Part shown: positions 24,636-36,456 of the stretch, piece after piece | Layout: each line of letters starts with the position of its first letter | Position numbering within the stretch: the stretch's first letter is position 1 | NCBI GenBank assembly: GCA_930367205.1 | Contig: OV884014.1 | Coordinates: 70,163,104-70,227,103, forward strand | DNA from: Acanthosoma haemorrhoidale | Taxonomy: Eukaryota; Arthropoda; Insecta; Hemiptera; Acanthosomatidae | Direction of reading: 5' to 3' | DNA: 64,000 nucleotides | The notes under the pieces: generated by a model | Databases searched by the model: none | The model's input: only the letters and a program-made list of their open reading frames with translations | What the model was told of the DNA's origin: nothing | Made by a program: the position numbers and the translations under genes

Positions 24636-25760
24636 CCTATCTGATCCCGAGATGGGAGTTTATTATTCCGGTCGCAGTGGAACCGTAGTCATTAAATCTC
24701 TTTCTGTTTTATTTAAAGGGCAGGTACTTCTTGCAGGCCTTCTGATAACATACAAGCCACTGGCCGGCAAGTCGGGAATACTAATTACAAGCACAGGTAA
24801 AACTCTAACATTAAATCTAACTCAGCTTGCCCAGTTACTATTTCAAACATACATTGAATTCAGAACACACATAGATAAGGGTCAGGCGTACGTTTGAGTG
24901 TGATTTGTGTTATAAAATAAACAGTAACATTATTTATTATTATTCCAATGTGACTTCTCTTCTTAATAATGACTGCATCTTTAGCTAATTGGTATATAAA
25001 TTAAAACACGACAGAGTAATGCTGCTCAACTCCACGCTCTGATACAAATATGTAGGAACTTTAAAGGACAAAGGCGGACTATAAGAAAAGACTCATCGCG
25101 AAAATACGAACAAAAGGCCGTGGAACTTGTGAGCCGGTGAGGTTGCAAGTGTTATCAACCACTAGCTACGCTATGCATAACGTAGGAGGAATCTTTATAA
25201 GCTCCAATGTGGGACACGGCTTGACCTCCCCCCCCCCCGCATTCATTACCGATGGAGTTGTATTCATTGTTTTTACTGCCCGGGAGGTCGTTTATTACGG
25301 ATGGTATGGTTATGTCCTCCGGCCAGCTCAGCTGTACGGTACCCCACTATATATACTCTTGGCTGACAATACAGCTAAAAGTCTCCAGCAATTTTCAGAA
25401 TATGATCATGAGACAAGTGGTCAGACCTCTCTCCGAAGTTGAAGAACGCAGACTTGCACCTACTGCTTGCTGAGCCGTCGGTAGGTGAGTTCATTCACCT
25501 GAGACATAAAGTTTTTTGACTAGTTGCACCATCTAACAAACGCAGTGTTTAACACTATGACCCCACCACCTTTCCCACATCGATGCCAACAGGCTCTCGA
25601 GAAAAATTAGGTTAAGATTTTGTTTTTTAGATGCAAGTCAGTTTTAAAATGATTCATAAGGTGAGCGCCATCACTTTTTAATCATGTATAGACATTGAAT
25701 ATAATGTTTTTGTAATAATGGCAAATCACAGTGTAAAATTTTTAAAAATTGTATAAAATG

Positions 25761-25804
25761 TAGCCAAGCTACCAATTAGCCAAGCTTACTACATTAGCCA
25801 AGCT
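25761..25804 (+). repeat. Three short direct repeats TAGCCAAGCT
   Basis: TAGCCAAGCT occurs at 25761, 25777 and 25795, with period 16-18 bp, in otherwise AT-rich sequence. It could be a decayed minisatellite or a cluster of protein-binding sites. The sequence on either side from 24900 to 26370 holds nothing else recognisable except a C11 tract at 25228-25238. Confidence 0.7.
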
Positions 25805-26378
25805 ACAGATAACACTGACTGAGGTAAGTAGATTAATTTATATATAATTTATATTAAATTCCATCATTTTTAATAACAAGGGGATATGAAGAAAAAAAAC
25901 ACGCTTATAAAGAAGCAGATATTTCTTTCCCCAACAAAACGGACAAGGTTCGATAAATACAATTTCGGATGATTCTCAGTTTTTTTTTTTTCATTACCAC
26001 GTAGTTAATATTGTAGGAAAATTACTAACCCCCCTAAGAGTTTGCCTGTCAGAGTTTGATTGTTAGATAGAAGAAAACAATGTCTAGGTCACTGACCTTT
26101 GGAACTACTAATTAATGGAAAAGCTTCATTGGATTTAATAAATAAAGCTAGGAAGGAAACAGTCTGTACAGGATTTCCTAAACACCACCGTAAAACCTAG
26201 TCCAAAATTAAACAGCTGATTTAAATTTCCTTTGACTCCTTTATCATCGGCTACTGGCGCAGTGGATATTGCTTTTGTCTGCCTAATTAGTGTGGCTAAC
26301 AGGGTTTTATGCAGCTCTAACGGAATATCATTACTGAACAGAATATGGAAAGTATGAGTAGAATATCCTATTAATGGC

Positions 26379-26402
26379 GAGAGAGAGAGAGAGAGAGAGA
26401 GA
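26379..26402 (+). repeat. (GA)n microsatellite
   Basis: A pure dinucleotide run of 24 bases. Confidence 0.95.
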
Positions 26403-26409
26403 AATGCTT

Positions 26410-27790
26410 CACTTTTCAGGGGCATTTCTCTTTGTCCTTTAATTCCTTAATTTGTCCTCCATGTGTGGGTTCGCACCATTGTCTGACCTGTCCCGTATAA
26501 AGAGCCATGGAATTATGTTGAAATAAAATGAAAATATATACTCGTATACTCTGGGACGCTGGAGTGGGAGGGGGGAGTACTATCGCCTAACAGAAGAGTA
26601 TAATCTTCTTATATGGTAGAGGGGCCCCTGAAAACTGAGGCATGCGCATTTCACCCACAACTGTTAAAATGAAAGTTAAGACGTTTGGAGAAGACAAGGA
26701 TTGATTTATTAGGTAATAACTTTGGTGACGATCGGTCCCACCTCCAGAGCCACCATAACATCCTCTTAAGTGGGATGAACTTTAATAAGATTACTCTCAA
26801 TCCCATGCGCGGTGAAGCCTAGAGCCTCACAAACGAATGAATAATTAAGACGTTAAATTTTTTGTATTTTTTTATTCAGGCCCAACCATTTACCTGACCG
26901 AGGGATCTCTAAATATGTAAGCTGTCCTTATTCAAATCCTTCAGGTAGTCGTGAGGTATGGGATTATGTTACTCCGTAAAATAACAAAAACAACATGTAA
27001 CATTCTTATGTGCACTGTAATGGTCTCTCAAAACTTTTGTTTTTTGGGACATTTTTCAAAATATTTGTGCCTTATTGTTTCTAATGACTCCTCTACCGTA
27101 GGGATAAAATCAGAACTTAAATAGCTTATGAGATACGATAGAAAATTTCTAGGTGCTGTGCAACGTGCAACATACCTGAAAAGTATAGACTTGCCACTAA
27201 TATAGAACATAAAAATTTTCCCTAATAATCATTGCTCTGCGCCTATTAAAAGGAAACTTATTGTGAAACTACTGCTAAACATATGACCCGGTTTGTATTC
27301 TACTACATTTCCTGAACAGATGAAAACATCCTTTAAAGTGAGTTAGTGAAGGCCTCGTACAACTGGGAAAGGGGCCTGCGATAGGGAATCTGAATACCAA
27401 ATACACAGCCGATAATAAAAACGTTAACGTCCCACGAGGCGATATACTGGAGGTTGACCTGAATAAATATTGTTTGGCCGGGAACAAAACTGTACTTAGC
27501 GTTTTGTATGTTGTTGTTGGAGATAGGAGTCATAAACAACGTGAAAAGGGAAAGGAGAAACAGGAGTCCGTTTTAGCTAGCGGGATGATATTTATAGAAG
27601 GGCTTTTCCTTCATGCCCTGAAAATTGGAGAATTTATTGACAAATCCGGCTTTTCCACAGGGCTGCTAGTCAAATCAGTTTCTTATTCAGATCATATTAA
27701 ATCTGCGGACACTTCGTGATTGAAGTGTATAGGTTGGCAAGTGTGAAGGGCGAATGAGACGTGTGAGGATTTCTGTTGGTTGAATTTGAT
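26410..27790. other. Non-coding stretch, nothing recognised
   Basis: Short open frames at 27028-27210, 27275-27539 (minus) and 27474-27719 (plus) overlap and carry no known motif. No repeats were found. Confidence 0.45.
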
Positions 27791-27795
27791 TAGAC

Positions 27796-28210
27796 CAGGC
27801 CTGGGAAACCCAAACGGTTTCACGGGCCACTTTGATGACACGTAGCGTTCCAGCGGCCCACACTTCAGGTAAACGTGCTTTTAAAATATGTAATACAAAT
27901 ACAAAAACTCTCGAGTCTTAATTAATTTGTATGTTCGGTGTTGCACATCTTAGCAGGTTTTCTAAATTGGTATCAATGAACTCTTTATAAATTTCATCTT
28001 TGAAAGAGATACTTCACAAACATAAGTAAATCCAAAAGCACTTACAAATCGTTGTGAAAAATATCTTAAGGTAATTACTGCTAACTGTTATTTGGCATTG
28101 GCTGGTTTCCACAAATAACAGCGAAAGAGAAGTTCTAACTTAAATGACAGTTTTTCTTTCAGTTCAATCAACGAGAGGCCTTAGTGCCAAACTGTGTCGA
28201 GGCCTGATCC
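27796..28210 (-). mobile_element. hAT-superfamily transposon 3' remnant
   Basis: The left edge starts CAGGCCTGGGAAACCCAAACG, followed by CACGGGCCAC and GCGGCCCACAC. This is typical of the terminal and subterminal sequence of hAT elements ('CAGG.CTGGGCAA...GGGCC'). Inward on the minus strand lies the end of a hAT transposase. The right edge, CAGGCCTCGACACAGTTTG on the minus strand (28188-28206), shares the first seven bases with the left end. No 8-bp TSD is visible, so the right end may be chance and the element simply truncated. Confidence 0.6.
27925..28170 (-). pseudogene. hAT transposase C-terminal dimerisation domain, broken
   Basis: On the minus strand the frame reads IELKEKLSFK, then after degenerate sequence SAFGFTYVCEVSLSKMKFIK, and after a one-base shift DTNLENLLRCATPNI. 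These match the hAT dimerisation region ('LFGSTYLCE..FS.MK.IKSK', then 'LTDE.LE.LLRVATS.I'). At least one frameshift and several stops lie inside. The catalytic core that precedes this domain is absent, so this is a small remnant with no activity. Confidence 0.72.
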
Positions 28211-28649
28211 AGTGGCACTCTATTGTATATATCTCCCACTATCACCTATAACCCTACCTTAGCATCCACACAAATCCTTCCACAAGCAGATTTTACCACA
28301 CTCAAGCTCAACTTGAACGCTCCCTGTGCTCCTAATTCTTGATGGAACAAGAATCTTAAAGAATGGAGGAGTTGTGTAATGCTCATTAGATCTTACATTT
28401 TCAGTTGAAACGTGTTCCACAATTGAGACATATGGTCCCCCTTTTTTTTTGTAAGTAACCATTTCCTCAAAAATCCTACCCTTTGGCTACCTGCTCCCTT
28501 ACCCTACAAGACACCCACACTTGTGCCTTAGCCTTCGCTAAAGTATGTTCTAACGCTGCAACTGATTAATATTTGTATATATACCAGTGTTTTAATTGTT
28601 GTTCATAATAAAGTTTTTTTAAAAGACTCTCCTCTACAAGATTATTAAA

Positions 28650-28822
28650 CTGGGCACCCAGCGTGATCATCATTTTCAACGTCTTCACGGCCCTCTTTGA
28701 AACGTCCATAACACTCATAAATTCTTGCTTTACTCTTGGTAGATTCACCAAAAGCCACAGTCAACGTTTCAAAAACTTTACTGCACTTTATTTCACTATT
28801 TTAACAAAATTTAATACAAATT
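28650..28822 (-). pseudogene. Mariner-type transposase N-terminal helix-turn-helix, broken
   Basis: The minus strand reads NSEIKCSKVFETLTVAFGES, then TKSKARIYECYGRFKEGRED and VENDDHAGCP. This is the first helix-turn-helix of mariner transposases ('F.ML..AYG...LS...VFEW.KRFKEGREDVEDD.R.GRP'). One in-frame stop interrupts the start, and the frame decays straight after the HAGCP that replaces RSGRP. The sequence differs from the fragment at 11771, so it represents another mariner lineage. No terminal repeats were identified, and downstream sequence (28259-28640) is not recognisably transposase. Confidence 0.75.
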
Positions 28823-28899
28823 CTTTGATAAATTTGTTTTCGAATCTAAAAACAACAAAACACGTACAATCTAAGGGACTGCTACTAAAAAAGTAAACA

Positions 28900-30170
28900 T
28901 TGAAAAAAGCTGCAAATTTCAAAGACGTGTACCAACATGATAAAAAAAAACAGTGCTTCCTTTTTTTTTTATTCTGTTTACTATTTTATTTAAAACACCG
29001 TAACATTTCCAATATTTTTCTGAAGCCAAATTATTACTATAGAAGAAATCTGTAATGTAACAGCTGCTTGTTGAAAAGGATTTATTGTGAAATTATTTTT
29101 TAACCTTTTGGCTAAAAAGCAAGACTACACGTATAAAGTAGCCATAATTAAAAAAATTAATTGACATTTGTAGTGATTATGGCCACTCTGGTTATCCAGT
29201 CACAAATGTGCATACATCGTATCCGACTGTTCAGAAGCGGAACCTATTTACCAGCTCCCTTCAGTCTAACAATTCATCCATCATTACTAGTATTATCATT
29301 ACTTTTATCTATTCTGTACTTTAATATATCCTTGCAACCTTTTACGCTCATTTTGCCTTGAAAACATTCCTATATTTTACCTTATGTTCCTAGTTGTAAT
29401 TGTTCGAAAATGTTTGTTAGTTTCAAGTTCTCACGATTTGGAATGTAAATCGGGCAAGAACATGATGATTCCTTCTCCCTTAATCATTGTTGGGCCCAAC
29501 GACATGATGAGCTCATGGGCGAGCTTCCAGTGCATTTACTCTTCGACGCATCAGCATCCCAAAACAATAGAACATTGAATATAGGAAGTCACTTAAGTCG
29601 GAAAACTGTACTTTACCGACTGGAGGGTCAGATTTGTAGATTGGTGGATAAGAGGTGAAATTGCAGACTTGAGATGCTGAGGCTGGCAAAGGGTGCTATT
29701 AGAGGCGATAGCGAGTCTTTACCGCGCGGCATTACCTCTAATATCTGCCGCTTAGCCGGAGCACCTTATTTACATAAAAAACACATTAGGATATACGGTC
29801 CAGGGGAACCTTTCGGATCATTAAGGTGTTAGTGCTTATTTAGTAGGAGCTTCCTGGCACAAAGTTCCCAACTGATGAGCTCATATAGTCGGCTTTCTCG
29901 ATTACAGATCGATTCTGTATAGTGTTTATAAGACACATGTTTTCAAGGTACAGACGATAACACCTCGAAGTTACAGAAACCGTTGACAATGTGACGGTCA
30001 TGGGCTTAGGGTAATAACCAGATCAGCAATTTAGGATCATACAAAGTAGCAATAAACATACACAAAACAATAAATTAAATTTTATTGTAAAAATTGTTTC
30101 ACTGAGGAATAGTAAAGTGAACAATAAACATAATCCAAACTGTCTATCCAAAATATCTGACTTAGAAATA
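28900..30170. other. Non-coding stretch; GC-richer patch at 29590-29770
   Basis: Mostly AT-rich. The patch near 29700 contains an inverted repeat with 8-bp arms, ATTAGAGG (29698-29705) and CCTCTAAT (29735-29742), around a GC-rich loop. No coding signal. Confidence 0.4.
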
Positions 30171-30178
30171 CGTAGTAA

Positions 30179-30238
30179 TAAAAGGAAAAGAAATCTCCAC
30201 CAAGTAGCTTTTAATATGTAAAAACACAAAACACAACA
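30179..30238 (+). repeat. Dispersed repeat R3, copy 2
   Basis: Partner of 10166-10222, with the same orientation and about 85% identity by eye over about 55 bases. Unclassified. Confidence 0.5.
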
Positions 30239-30511
30239 TTCATTAATGTTTATCCTACGATAAGAGACGATTTTATTACAAACCGTCCCTTTAAAAAAGC
30301 ACATAAGAAGGATTTAGTACAAATATTTCGAACAATAATAATTCAACATTAAGTTTAAACATCCATGATCCCCTGATCTATTTCTTAATTTTGATCCTTT
30401 TTGGACCTCTTAAGTTCGATTTAAACAAAAATGCTTTGCTAGGAGTCTATAAGTGACGAAAAAAGTTTTATTATATATATATTTTTTTTACTACTTTCTC
30501 CTATAACACTC

Positions 30512-30692
30512 CAACTCTCCAAAGAAAATAAATTACTGATCTACAAAGTTATACTTAAGCTAATCTGGACATGAGGAATAGAGCTATGAGGGACAGCAAA
30601 GAAGTGGAACAGCAAGCGTACCCAATCGTTTCAATCAAAAGTCCTGAGAACAATAGTCCCCTTATTACGACAGCAAGAAAACCCTTCATAAC
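30512..30692 (+). mobile_element. Internal fragment of the jockey-type LINE, copy 5
   Basis: The fragment encodes SKENKLLIYKVILKLIWT, GIEL*GTAKKWNSKRTQSFQ and SKVLRTIV, the same reverse transcriptase C-terminal segment as copy 1 (12760-12900), with several substitutions and two stops. It ends before the region that follows in copy 1 (near the HNDLN motif). It has neither 3' UTR nor poly-A, so it is a truncated relic and not a fresh insertion. Confidence 0.8.
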
Positions 30693-30699
30693 GATCATT

Positions 30700-33600
30700 A
30701 TGTTTTAAGCAATTTTTAGCAGCAGACATCTTTTAACATATACAATATGGAGTATTTAGTGAGAATAATATTAAGTGTTGTCTTCAAAATCATTAAATAA
30801 ACAATTTTATCGAAAAATAAGAAAATAATCATTGAATAATAGCGTTTTATGTATAAAATATCACGAAGTTTATATTAAATGTACATGTATATTCCAAAGC
30901 ATGGTTCTCTGACTATTGACTTTATCTTATTCCAACTATCAAGTTCCTGCGTACATCCTTTTCCGCCCAGGCGAATACAATCCACATCTTACAACCCACC
31001 CATGTCAATCATATGCGCGCTATGTTTATTCATATCATCGCTGGCTGTGAGGAATAGTTTATATTACAACAGCTAAACCAGGCCATGTAAATGATCAAAA
31101 GCTCCTTTTAACGTTTGTTCAAAGCATAAAAAAAATGAATGAGGAAATAAGTATAAAATATTCTCTCAATATTGATCATTAGAGAGGACAGTGTTGGTTA
31201 TGTACGAGTGCCCACAATCCGTGAGTCAAATATTTTTTTTTTTTGTAATATTCGGTATCGTCCCTAATCAGAATCATTATGTCGCGCAAATACACTAAGT
31301 ATCTGACCCTTCAGTTAGTAGATGGGAAATCACTAGCCAGACAACCTGTTCAACTTTTGTTAAGTCCTTACCTTATCTTACAGAGATTCGTTAAGTCCCT
31401 ATGAGGTACTTTGCAAAATAATACATTCAACTCCGTAGAACCTAAGGCAAATACTAATCTAGACCTCATTTTTATAACTGTAGTACACAATCTTAGCCTA
31501 GTCTTGTACGGCATTACTACTTAGACTATAACACAATCTAGAGTTCACAGCATCGCCGTTCATTCCCACGGTCCTAGTGCATCATTATCATAGCAGTAGT
31601 TGATGATTGATTCATCAGATGAGCTTTCAAACATCGGACGAAATTATAGCACTTCTGCATCGCTTGCCACTTCGAAGTTCAATCGTGATCACTTCCAACC
31701 AACAGGTTGTTCAGAGCTGATTTGCTCGCTAGTGAAGGAGACAAGTACGTAACTAACTGTATAGTACGATTATTCACGAGTTCACCACTCCTAGTCATCC
31801 GGCGCTTTTATGGAACCCTAAGAAGAAAAGGAAATAACTGCAGAAGACAGATAAATATTCATATTATTATGAATCGTACATTTATCAATGTCTGGTCTAA
31901 ATTGGTATATTTCAAGTATCTATAAGATTAGAGTTAACCAAATGTTGAAATGGATAAATAGGTGGTCAGTCCCGAGATACAACCTCGTTATTTCTCATAT
32001 ACTCATTGATACTCGCTCGCTCAGAATATTTGCACAGCATTAAGGGTCTAATTAGGGACACAGCTGAGCACTGAAAAAAGAAAAAAAAAGGTTGTCCACA
32101 CAACATAGTCCACCCCAATATCAATATCGAGAATATATTGTATCGTTAATTTTATTATATTAGGTACAAAGGTGAAGTTTGTATTTTGGACTTGTCACAG
32201 GCACGTACCCTAATAACTCCCTTATTAATAACCCCCATTTTTGTTCCTAATTATGATATTTTTGGTTTAAGTCGACCTTAAGAGGTCCACCAAGGACAGT
32301 TTTGACCGGATGTTGAATAATCCCAACTATTAGAAATATATGTACTAAATTATTATTACGTGATCTTTAGGGCCTGTAACTTATAAAAACGACTCCGGTC
32401 TCTAAAATCACATTTTTTATGGCACTTTTACGTACATATTTTATGCTACTTGGTGGATATTTCTATACCTATTTGTAAATTTTACTTTATTACTATATTT
32501 TATTACATTTTTTAGTTAGCTAGTTCTCTTTTGGTTCTATTATAGCACGTCGTTCGATATTAAACAAATTTAAGTTCAACAACGACAAGGCTTTTGGAAG
32601 TTTTTTTTTAACTGAAAAACCTATTTAACTGAGGTAATTAATTAGTTATAACTAGGTGTTTTTTGTTGGGAAAACGGCATAGATAAAAAAACAGAAAAAA
32701 CATTAGAATTTCCATCATATTTCTTCTAGAATAAGGTTTCAACATACTGTACTTGTGAGAAAGTCCGCCAACTGGCTGGAGTGAGATCTCCATTTTGGCG
32801 TTTTAGTTGTTGTCATGTGTGTAGATGCTGCCGGAAAAAGATTACCTAATCATAACGACGTTCTAAAAATGTAAACATCCCACAGTTCACTATCTACAGG
32901 GCTTTAATTAGCGAAGACTCATGGAATAAACGAAGACTACCTGAGGCGTACTGAGGGACGCTTCATATAAATCCCTAATCTGTTCCGATCAAGAGCTCTT
33001 TTTAATTCCCAACTAGCAGCCCCGCCCACTCCTCATAGTCTTTGTACAACTCATCATCAATCATCCTTTTAATGCCTCCGCCCCCTTCCTTAAGGATAAA
33101 TAATCCCGGTACCCTATTTACATAAGGACAAGCCAGAGGGCCACGGCTCTCTCCTGATTATTAATCCACTCTTCACGCGAAACGAGGTATGATAAGTAGG
33201 TTACATAAAAGTATTATATCAGCTGACTTCTGTCTATGTTCCTCCAAGTACTGCCAACTCACGACAAGGACAAAAGGAGCCCGTCACAACCTTAACTTAA
33301 GCAACAGAAAGCAATCTTACCAGTACACATAAGTGTCATAATAAGCTGCTAACAATAACCATCTCAAGTGTGTCCGTAACTATTTGAATAAAATCAAAAC
33401 TTTGTGCAGAAACTTCTGATTTAGGTCTTAAGAAATATGAAAAGTTTGCGAGACGTGCTCCGTTTTTATTGCTTTTAATTTTTATTTGTATACTTCCAAC
33501 AACTGTATTTGAAATAACTGTTAGTTAGAACATGTACAATTGTTTTTACTGTTACGATTACGATTTCTGATCCTAACAAGCCCTTTAACCGAACAAAAAG

Positions 33601-33990
33601 AAAATAAGTAAACATTGGGTAATACTATTCCCACGAACAAATCTTATACCACTTGTTAAAGGTGGGAATGCTCACTCGAGTATTTTCTCAGCTATTCTGT
33701 CGAAGACCTAGCTATTAACACCATGTACAGGTATCAGGTATTACAAGAGGCCGTAACACTTAGACCGAAGCAAGAAACAAAACAAGCGACTTTAGAATCA
33801 AGCAGGTATATTTAAACTATGTCTTTAAGTTTTTGCTCGTATGAGATTGCTATTGTACACCACACAGACATGTATACCTGTACAGTATCGAACCTATAAA
33901 CTGTAATATAAAGTAGCGGCTATCACTTAAACACAGGTTTGTGAATTATTAAACAGGTGAAATGGCCAAAAAGCAAACAGAATGTTATTT
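30700..33990. other. AT-rich non-coding stretch
   Basis: No recognisable gene. At 32990-33180 the composition changes and two GC-box-like motifs appear (CCCCGCCCAC, CCGCCCCC) together with TATTTACATAA. This could be regulatory, but nothing else supports it. Confidence 0.4.
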
Positions 33991-34620
33991 TTTCACTGGA
34001 TTTCGCGCTGAGATCTGTCCAGAGCGTGCTGAGAAAAACCAAAAATCGTGCCGGGTCGATTCATTAGCTGAGTTCAATCGCAGTAACCGGACGGGATCGG
34101 GTTTTTTGCTGACTCGAGGTTCGACTCATTTCTGGGTTTATATCAGGGGATCGGGTGGGTAAAGGGGAATGGGGCAAAAAGGGAGCAGGAGAGAAATAGC
34201 GCTGATAAGAACAAAAAAGGCGGCAGCTGTAGCCGTTGAGATCGATAAAGTCCCACACACTTAAAGCCGGCAAATAGCTCACCAGCGACTGTATTGTAGC
34301 AGCACTGGCCCATATTGTCTGGCCCTTCTGCCGCTTCATTTCCGAAGGGGTTCCGCAGGGTGCTGCCTTCGGCCCTTTACTACGTACGCCGGAGTTTTCC
34401 GCTCGCCTGGACCGCATTCATAGCGGCAGCACCGGCGAAAACCTCATTTCCTCTCTTGCGGTTTTCACGGGGGAGTCCATTAAAACCGCAAGAGCCCTTT
34501 CGGAAATGGCGGTCTTCCATTTCGTAGGCGCCTGTTTAATGGAGCTTTTAGGGTACCATTTTAAAATGAGCGGCCCTCAAAGCATGAAAGCACCATCAGC
34601 CACGAGCTGGCAATCGATAT
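33990..34620. other. CpG-rich fold-back region
   Basis: A GC- and CpG-rich island stands in AT-rich surroundings. It contains a perfect 13-bp inverted repeat, CTCTTGCGGTTTT (34453-34465) and AAAACCGCAAGAG (34482-34494). CATTTCC (34444-34450) and GGAAATG (34502-34508) can extend the stem across a bulge. A related CATTTCCGAAGGGG sits at about 34338. Overlapping open frames exist on both strands (up to 117 codons on the minus strand at 34064-34417), with no domain I recognise. It may be a CpG-island promoter, a fold-back element or a decayed repeat. Confidence 0.4.
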
Positions 34621-36440
34621 GTCTGTGTGAATGCAATCTTATTTTTTTCACACTATACTATTTCCGCGAATTGCCATTATAGAAGCTATGGGTTTTCATC
34701 CTCAGGGTTTTATTTGATTGTCGATACATTGTGAATGTATGACAACAAAGAAACAATCATGAAATTCAAGTCATCTGAATAATTATCTAAAAGCACCAAT
34801 AAAACAGATTATAATCCTCGGGTTAAAAGAAAATATTTTAATAATTTACAGGCAAATTAAAATAAACTGGCAAGCTCGGGACATCCCCAATATCCAGACA
34901 GGGGATCGACCAACACAGGGCTATTCTGCTTCGAATTATGACCTTCTAATATGAATTCTCTCGCATATAGTCTCCCATCAGGCAGAAATTAGGGGCATAT
35001 TATGACATATTAAGATAATTCCAAGAGCTAGTGGGGGGAGTGGGTTCGAGTCCCGATGTTGCCAGTAATGTTTTATTTGGGTGCGGGACCAATACCATCA
35101 TAAAAAAATTCGATACATAAGAGTTTACATTTGTTATACAATTTCTATGAGTTCTCCTATCCTACTTCCATTTTCCTCAGTTTTCTTAAATCTAGCCAAC
35201 AATTAGCAATTCTAAAGTTTTATGAATTAGTACGATTCAGCAACATTTTTCGGTTTCAATAAATGAAAAACTTATTTTAAAATTCAGAAAGAAAGTATGC
35301 ACACAAGAATGTATGTCTGAATGAACAAGCTAATGTAGGTAGATCAATGAACAACTTAATGTACGTTAATGCAGTTTCAAATGTAACATCAACTGTATGA
35401 TGAGAAAAAAATTACTAACCAAATGTATAGCTGAATACATTAGGCCAAGTATTAATCTCCGGGATTAATCAGCAATCTGACTGAATCGTACTCCTCACTT
35501 TTCGCCTGCATCGCTGAGAAAAAGGGAAATTTTAATGAGCTGTAATAGGGAATAATTTATATAGAACCCGTGGGAATTTCGCGCTCCACTTCGGTATAAT
35601 GCTGTTACATTTCAGGTTGTGTGCATAATGCGGCAAAGCCTTGTGTAACTGCTTATGCAAATATTTCTAACGTTGAAGTAAAGATTAGCCGTGCAGTCTG
35701 AGAACAATTTTAGTAATAACAACGTAATATTTAGTATTTATTATAAGAATACATTTGAAGTAGCTGATGTATAGTAAAAATTAAATCATTACAGCATATC
35801 TAGTACTTCTTCCTTCAGGGTTATTTAATACTTAATTTTGTAAAATTTAAATGAAATAAATAGTTTTAGAGAAAGATAACAAAACTTACTGGATAGCAAG
35901 GGGAATGAGCATTCAGGTACATACCTAAAAAATAGAAAACTATATTTATTAGCATATCAACATATTGATGTAGTCTATTGTTATCAATTAAATGTAAAGT
36001 AATAAATCTTGGTATTTTCAAGAAAAGTGCAGTAGTAATAGGAATTATGGAGTCGGAATTTTTGTAATGGATGAAATTTTTATCTTTGGTGTCTTTCCAG
36101 ATAGGAAACTGCATTTGTGAGTGTAGTGAGTTGCAGAACTACAAAAAAATTTGGGATAACTGAACTTATTTGCCAGGCCATGTTATTCAAAACTGTTAAA
36201 AATTCTATTGATATTTAAACATCCAAAAGGGCAAGTCATGCGATATTGGTCGGAAAAAGTATTCAATCAATCTGAAAGTGCCAAAATAACTCAAAATAAG
36301 GTGATTACTTTTTGGGTGGAAAAACAGTAACATGAAGTTTGAAAAAAAAAATGTAGAAAAAGTCATTTTTATCTTATTTTCAAGAGGAAGAATAATTTCA
36401 ATAGATATTACAAAATTATAATTCCATAGCCAAAAATTGA
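34620..36440. other. AT-rich non-coding stretch with a consensus tRNA B box
   Basis: GGTTCGAGTCC at 35043-35053 is a perfect pol III B box, with an acceptor-like GATGTTGCCAG after it, but no A box is convincing upstream. At 35451-35469 ATTAATC and GATTAAT are arranged as a 19-bp palindrome around TCCGG. The rest is featureless. Confidence 0.4.
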
Positions 36441-36444
36441 AGTG

Positions 36445-36456
36445 CGCGCCCTTTTT
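36445..36456. repeat. Left TSD of jockey copy 3
   Basis: CGCGCCCTTTTT is identical to 36844-36855. The T run of the TSD merges with the element's poly-A (read as T here), so the exact boundary is uncertain by a few bases. Confidence 0.85.

Noticed and set aside
24547..24897. 116-codon open frame
   Set aside because: It runs through the (AG)n microsatellite, giving an Arg-Glu repeat. The rest has no recognisable motif.
34064..34417. 117-codon minus-strand frame
   Set aside because: Located in the CpG-rich island where several frames on both strands are open. No domain or splice support.
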